This document shows, one piece after another, positions 6,612 through 7,678 of a stretch of DNA of 7,678 nt. How positions within the stretch are numbered: position 1 is the first letter of the stretch; every line of letters starts with the position of its first letter. The position numbers were made by a program, and so were the translations under genes. A model generated the notes under the pieces. The model saw nothing but the letters and a program-made list of their open reading frames with translations. It was not told the origin of the DNA and ran no database searches. This DNA comes from Draconibacterium sp. (GTDB taxonomy: Bacteria; Bacteroidota; Bacteroidia; Bacteroidales; Prolixibacteraceae). The stretch spans positions 1-7,678 of the forward strand of contig WGCT01000087.1 in NCBI GenBank assembly GCA_015493625.1, read 5' to 3'.

Positions 6612-6628
6612 TAAAACTCTTTCTCTGT
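6598..6628. promoter_or_regulatory. Dyad ACAGAGAA-N15-TTCTCTGT, candidate operator
   Basis: Perfect 8-bp arms lie at 6598-6605 and 6621-6628, extendable by one G-T and one G-C pair. The dyad sits between divergent symporter and aquaporin genes and spans the likely -33 box of the symporter promoter, the expected place for a regulator site. An RNA hairpin role is less likely because it lies upstream of the predicted symporter transcript. No regulator is encoded nearby. Confidence 0.35.
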
Positions 6629-6718
6629 CTCCTTTTTACTAAGATTGAAAATCTGATATTTTGTATATTATGCTGATAATTTATAACTTATGCCTCTTTA
6701 AACCTTAAAACGAAAAAT

Positions 6719-7414
6719 ATGAAAAAATTAGTTGCTGAATTTATTGGAACTCTGTGGTTGGTTCTTGGTGGTTGTGGAAGTGCTGTTTTAGCAGCAGGAT
6801 TTCCCGAGTTAGGTATTGGTTTTGTTGGTGTAGCTCTTGCATTCGGATTAACAGTAGTTACTATGGCGTATGCAATTGGCCACATTTCGGGTTGTCATCT
6901 TAATCCAGCCGTTTCTGTTGGCTTGTGGATAGGGGGAAGGTTCGATGGAAAAGATCTTATTCCGTATATTATTGCTCAGGTTTTAGGCGGAATTGCAGGT
7001 GCCGGAATTTTGTATTTGATTGTTATTGGCCAAGATGGTTTTACATCGATTGGTAGTTTTGCTGCAAACGGATATGGAGCACATTCGCCGGGCGGTTTTG
7101 GTTTGCTCTCGGCACTGGTAACCGAAATTGTAATGACTTTTATGTTTCTTATTGTTATTTTGGGAGCCACACACTCGAAAGCCCCTAAGTATTTAGGCGG
7201 ATTGGCAATTGGTTTAAGTTTAACACTAATTCATTTAATAAGTATTCCGGTAACAAATACATCGGTAAATCCTGCACGGAGTACAAGTCAGGCACTATTT
7301 GTTGGCGACTGGGCTCTTGGTCAGTTGTGGCTGTTTTGGGTAGCTCCAATTATTGGTGCTATTTTGGCCGGAGTTGTTTATAAATATCTCTCCCCCGAAA
7401 CAAGTGAGGAGTAA
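6719..7414 (+). CDS. aqpZ: Aquaporin Z, water channel
   Basis: This is an inner-membrane tetrameric channel for rapid water movement. At 231 residues it has the length of bacterial AqpZ. Both pore-forming NPA motifs are intact: HLNPAVS (NPA at 62-64) and SVNPARS (184-186). The four selectivity-filter positions match E. coli AqpZ: F42, H172, T181 and R187. This narrow, polar filter indicates water rather than glycerol, since glycerol facilitators lack the His and have an Asp after the Arg. Six membrane segments are visible, starting with [20 protein letters not shown] and ending with [17 protein letters not shown]. The ATG follows AACGAAAAAT, with no Shine-Dalgarno. No strong promoter match was found; TATTTTG at 6657-6663 is one base short of the consensus. 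The gene diverges from the symporter and is followed closely by a strong terminator, so it is probably monocistronic. Confidence 0.96.
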   Translation: MKKLVAEFIGTLWLVLGGCGSAVLAAGFPELGIGFVGVALAFGLTVVTMAYAIGHISGCHLNPAVSVGLWIGGRFDGKDLIPYIIAQVLGGIAGAGILYLIVIGQDGFTSIGSFAANGYGAHSPGGFGLLSALVTEIVMTFMFLIVILGATHSKAPKYLGGLAIGLSLTLIHLISIPVTNTSVNPARSTSQALFVGDWALGQLWLFWVAPIIGAILAGVVYKYLSPETSEE

Positions 7415-7440
7415 GTACAGGTAGTTTAGTTTATAGCTGA

Positions 7441-7480
7441 AAAATGTCGTGCAAAGTTTAGTTTAGCACGACATTTTTTT
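7441..7480 (+). terminator. Rho-independent terminator of aqpZ
   Basis: The left arm AAAATGTCGTGC (7441-7452) pairs perfectly with GCACGACATTTT (7466-7477) around a 13-base loop, and the T run continues to 7480. It starts 26 bases after the aqpZ stop. The A-rich 5' flank would also allow partial function for transcription from the right. Confidence 0.92.
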
Positions 7481-7516
7481 TATATGAATTAAAAAGAGTT
7501 TATGGCAGTTTAATTC

Positions 7517-7545
7517 TTGTTCCCGAACTATCTTTATTACTTTTG
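7517..7545 (+). promoter_or_regulatory. Candidate Bacteroidota-type promoter near the right edge
   Basis: TACTTTTG at 7538-7545 matches TAnnTTTG exactly, and a TTG at 7517-7519 lies 18 bases upstream, within the accepted spacing. It would serve a gene beyond the right edge on the + strand. No convincing coding start follows within the remaining 133 bases, so the leader would be long. Confidence 0.4.
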
Positions 7546-7678
7546 CGCAATCTTTTGGTAGTGGTTTTGTAAGTGTTGAATAATCAGCTTGTTATGCTTA
7601 TTTCGCGTGTTCTGTTGGTTGCTTAAGCAAAGAAATAGATTCAATCGGAATAGTATCATTTTTAGATATCAATTATTA

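Noticed and set aside
6719..7414. Glycerol facilitator (GlpF) reading of the aquaporin
   Set aside because: His172, Thr181 and the lack of an Asp after Arg187 match the water-specific AqpZ filter, not the glycerol type.
7619..7630. Palindrome TTGCTTAAGCAA
   Set aside because: A single 12-bp palindrome in AT-rich DNA with no partner site or neighbouring regulator; chance is sufficient.
7537..7659. 40-residue - strand reading frame with an ATG near the right edge
   Set aside because: The translation is rich in Asn, Gln and Lys with no recognisable domain, it covers the consensus + strand promoter, and there is no supporting context.
1..7678. CRISPR array, toxin-antitoxin, phage-defence or other novel multigene system
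   Set aside because: No regularly spaced repeats, no small paired genes, and no nuclease, helicase or reverse transcriptase domains besides the transposase; the remaining genes are recognisable metabolic, envelope and transport genes.

Overview
The window looks like a piece of a Bacteroidota chromosome, probably Bacteroidales/Marinilabiliales-like. The reasons are the AT-rich intergenic DNA, the lack of Shine-Dalgarno sequences before most starts, several matches to the TTG...TAnnTTTG promoter typical of this phylum, a SusC-type TonB plug protein, and the long (about 550 aa) pyrophosphate-dependent phosphofructokinase common there. This assignment is inferred from sequence style; no database search was possible.

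Layout. (1) Positions 1 to about 1380 hold the 3' part of an IS110-family insertion sequence. Its DEDD/serine transposase is split by a -1 frameshift at a run of nine A residues (920-928), and a structured noncoding tail follows. (2) Positions 1435-3109 carry, on the + strand, a membrane-anchored family 2 glycosyltransferase of the polyprenyl-phosphate sugar transferase type, then a small secreted protein made of a carboxypeptidase-regulatory-like domain and a TonB receptor plug domain with no beta-barrel. (3) Positions 3274-4926 encode PPi-dependent phosphofructokinase with its own Bacteroidota-type promoter. A perfect 32-bp palindrome, probably the terminator, lies downstream. (4) Positions 5029-5322 are a mostly empty convergent spacer with one doubtful small lipoprotein-like reading frame. 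(5) Positions 5323-6549 (- strand) encode a glutamate/aspartate-type cation symporter. (6) A 169-bp divergent intergenic region holds a good symporter promoter overlapping an 8-bp dyad. (7) Positions 6719-7414 (+ strand) encode an AqpZ-type water channel followed by a textbook terminator. (8) The last 200 bases hold a candidate promoter but no gene I can support.

How the genes fit together. There is no obvious multigene system. The genes are a mixture of central carbon metabolism (PFP), envelope glycosylation (GT2), solute and water transport (symporter, aquaporin) and a mobile element next to the glycosyltransferase. The divergent symporter/aquaporin pair could share osmotic control, but that is only inference. 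The items most worth following up are the transposase frameshift at the A9 run, the structured IS tail as a possible bridge-RNA region, the barrel-less TonB plug protein, and the dyad between symporter and aquaporin.
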